Shown here: positions 7,391 through 8,143 of the stretch, piece after piece | Numbering within the stretch: position 1 is the stretch's first letter | Layout of the letters: each line of letters starts with the position of its first letter | Source: JBFHNV01 sp965365655 | GTDB lineage: Bacteria; Pseudomonadota; Gammaproteobacteria; HK1 | DNA length: 8,143 nt | Assembly (NCBI GenBank): GCA_965365655.1 | Contig: CBDUCN010000242.1 | Coordinates: 1-8,143 of the forward strand | Reading direction: 5' to 3' | Notes under the pieces: generated by a model | The model's database searches: none | What the model was told of the DNA's origin: nothing | What the model saw: only the letters and a program-made list of their open reading frames with translations | Made by a program: the position numbers and the translations under genes

Positions 7391-7430
7391 GATTCATGCG
7401 CGCGGGCCATACCCCGATTCGCATGATAAC
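7391..7430 (+). promoter_or_regulatory. possible promoter/operator in the divergent intergenic region
   Basis: The 145 bases between the small gene and the antiporter gene contain the inverted pair catgcg (7395-7400) and cgcatg (7420-7425), with a gattc copy beside each arm (7391-7395 and 7416-7420). GATAAC (7425-7430) could be a -10 element reading toward the antiporter; no convincing -35 is visible. This is the only AT-richer patch in the gap, so a promoter here is reasonable but not shown. Confidence 0.2.
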
Positions 7431-7455
7431 GGACCTGGAACGAAGCCCCGGGAAA

Positions 7456-7500
7456 ATGGCAATGATCGCCCTGTCCCTGGCGTTCTCGCTGGGGTGCTGA
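7456..7500 (+). other. short ORF (14 codons) overlapping the antiporter start
   Basis: ATG at 7456 (and again at 7462) opens a 14-residue hydrophobic frame, M-A-M-I-A-L-S-L-A-F-S-L-G-C, ending in TGA at 7498-7500. It overlaps the GTG at 7494 from which the antiporter frame is read. The antiporter GTG has no clear ribosome site of its own, so this could be a leader whose translation reinitiates into the antiporter. It could also be chance, or a true N-terminus cut off by a single-base frameshift. Confidence 0.25.
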
Positions 7501-7940
7501 GCACTCTGCTGCAGGCGGCGGCAGGCCTCGCGATGCTCTTCGTCGGCGGCGACCGGCTGGTGCGCGGCGCGTCGGCGCTGGCTTCGCGCATCGGCGTGTC
7601 GCCGCTCGCGATCGGGCTCACCGTCGTGGCGGTGGGCACCAGCCTGCCGGAGCTCGCGAGCTCAGTCGTGGCCGTCGCCCGCGGCCAGGGCGACATCGCG
7701 ATCGGCAACGTGGTGGGCAGCAACCTGTTCAACATCCTCGGCATCCTCGCGCTGACCGCCCTGGCGCAGCCGCTGGCCCAGGGCGCGATCACCTGGGCGG
7801 ACCTGTGGGCGATGACGGCGCTGGCGGCGCTGCTCACGGCGTTCCTCGCGACCGGCCGGCGCCTGACCCGCACCGAGGGTGCGATGCTGGTGGTGTGCTA
7901 CGGGGCGTACACGGCTTATCTGGTGTCGGCGTCAGGCTGA
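7494..7940 (+). CDS. half-size CaCA family (sodium/calcium exchanger) protein, single alpha-repeat
   Basis: The product is 148 residues from GTG 7494, the only ATG/GTG candidate in frame close to the homology. Ordinary bacterial CaCA antiporters are about 300-350 residues with two inverted halves of five helices; this has one half. Predicted membrane segments lie near 5-24, 34-62, 68-92, 102-120 and 128-145. The alpha-repeat is complete: G-V-S-P-L-A-I-G-L-T (34-43), G-T-S-L-P-E with Glu53 (48-53), D-I-A-I-G-N (67-72) and G-S-N-L-F-N (75-80). These supply the acidic and polar residues that coordinate Na+ or Ca2+. The sequence after it, R-x-E-G with a final Y-x-x-Y, resembles the C-terminal half of full-length members. 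The 142 bases upstream encode nothing like the missing half. It could be a functional homodimer or a 5'-truncated relic; the frame is intact and well conserved. The stop is 9 bases from the convergent ABM-like gene. Confidence 0.85.
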   Translation: MLSTLLQAAAGLAMLFVGGDRLVRGASALASRIGVSPLAIGLTVVAVGTSLPELASSVVAVARGQGDIAIGNVVGSNLFNILGILALTALAQPLAQGAITWADLWAMTALAALLTAFLATGRRLTRTEGAMLVVCYGAYTAYLVSASG

Positions 7941-7944
7941 CGCC
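7928..7944. terminator. perfect 7-bp hairpin between convergent genes
   Basis: ggcgtca (7928-7934) and tgacgcc (7938-7944) form a perfect 7-bp stem with a 3-base loop, spanning the antiporter stop codon, in the 9-base gap region before the stop of the oppositely oriented ABM-like gene. The position fits a bidirectional terminator. No U-tract follows on either strand, so a protein-independent terminator is uncertain. Confidence 0.4.
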
Positions 7945-7949
7945 CGCCG

Positions 7950-8143
7950 CTACCCGTGCGCCTCCCGGCTGTCCGCGGGCGCCTGCTCGCGCTCGTCGAG
8001 GGCGTAGTCGCGCAGTACCCGTGTCACCCGCAGCCGGTAGTCCCGGAAGTACTCCGTGCGCCCGAGCGCCTGCGCCCGGCGGTGCGCCGGCATGCGCCGC
8101 CACGCGTCGAGCGCCGACTCGTCCTCGAACACGCTCAGCGACA
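7950..8143 (-). CDS. antibiotic biosynthesis monooxygenase (ABM)-like small protein, 5' part beyond the window
   Basis: Sixty-three C-terminal residues plus part of a codon are visible, ending at a TAG (7950-7952). The frame is open to the right edge. A GTG at 8132 is not the start, since it encodes the Val in a conserved S-V-F-E-D-E strand. The pattern L-S-V-F-E-D-E, A-L-D-A-W-R, H-R-R-A-Q-A-L-G-R and Y-F-R-D-Y-R-L-R-V matches the second half of small (about 100-residue) ABM-domain proteins. These form dimeric ferredoxin-like barrels, some of which oxidise quinone-like or aromatic compounds without cofactors or degrade haem, though many have no known activity. The tail after V-L-R-D-Y is charged and probably disordered. 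Function here cannot be assigned beyond the fold. Confidence 0.72.
   Translation of the reverse strand, partial: SLSVFEDESALDAWRRMPAHRRAQALGRTEYFRDYRLRVTRVLRDYALDEREQAPADSREAHG

Noticed and set aside
7236..7493. In-frame upstream extension of the antiporter
   Set aside because: It overlaps the small minus-strand gene, has no hydrophobic segments and shows no resemblance to the missing N-terminal antiporter half.
7394..7873. Minus-strand 159-codon frame opposite the antiporter
   Set aside because: Ser/Arg/Pro-rich antisense shadow; the plus-strand alpha-repeat motifs are unmistakable.

Overview
The window is very GC-rich (about 70% or more by eye) with dense, mostly intergenic-poor coding. 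It looks like ordinary chromosome from a high-GC proteobacterium, most likely gammaproteobacterial. That guess rests on the long proline-rich DUF2339 membrane protein, a ChaN-type protein with a PDZ domain, and an FHA-GAF-GGDEF-EAL signalling protein. The taxon cannot be fixed from the sequence alone. I see no tRNA, rRNA, CRISPR array, insertion sequence, integrase or phage gene, and no gene-free stretch above 300 bases.

Layout: (1) Positions 1-2441, plus strand: the 3' part (812 codons) of a very hydrophobic DUF2339 protein whose start lies left of the window. (2) Positions 2419-7348: four genes on the minus strand, transcribed in the order small conserved protein (7348-7073), FHA-GAF-GGDEF-EAL protein (6969-4696), ChaN-like protein with C-terminal PDZ (4610-3456), kynurenine-formamidase-like alpha/beta hydrolase (3285-2419). 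The gaps of about 103, 85 and 170 bases suggest a directon with several transcription units rather than one tight operon. The hydrolase and DUF2339 genes converge and overlap by 23 bases. (3) Positions 7494-7940, plus strand: a 148-residue protein equal to exactly one half of a Ca2+/cation antiporter (CaCA), divergent from the small gene. (4) Positions 7950-8143, minus strand: the 3' end of an antibiotic-biosynthesis-monooxygenase-like (ABM) small protein, running off the right edge.

The genes do not form an obvious single pathway. The common theme is envelope and signalling: a polytopic membrane protein, an exported possibly haem-binding protein, a cyclic-di-GMP enzyme with a phosphopeptide-reading input domain, and a cation antiporter half. 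The most notable item is the half-size antiporter. It carries one complete alpha-repeat and five predicted membrane segments, so it is either a homodimeric single-repeat transporter or the surviving C-terminal half of a truncated gene. I found no convincing wholly new multi-gene system; the other findings are modest.
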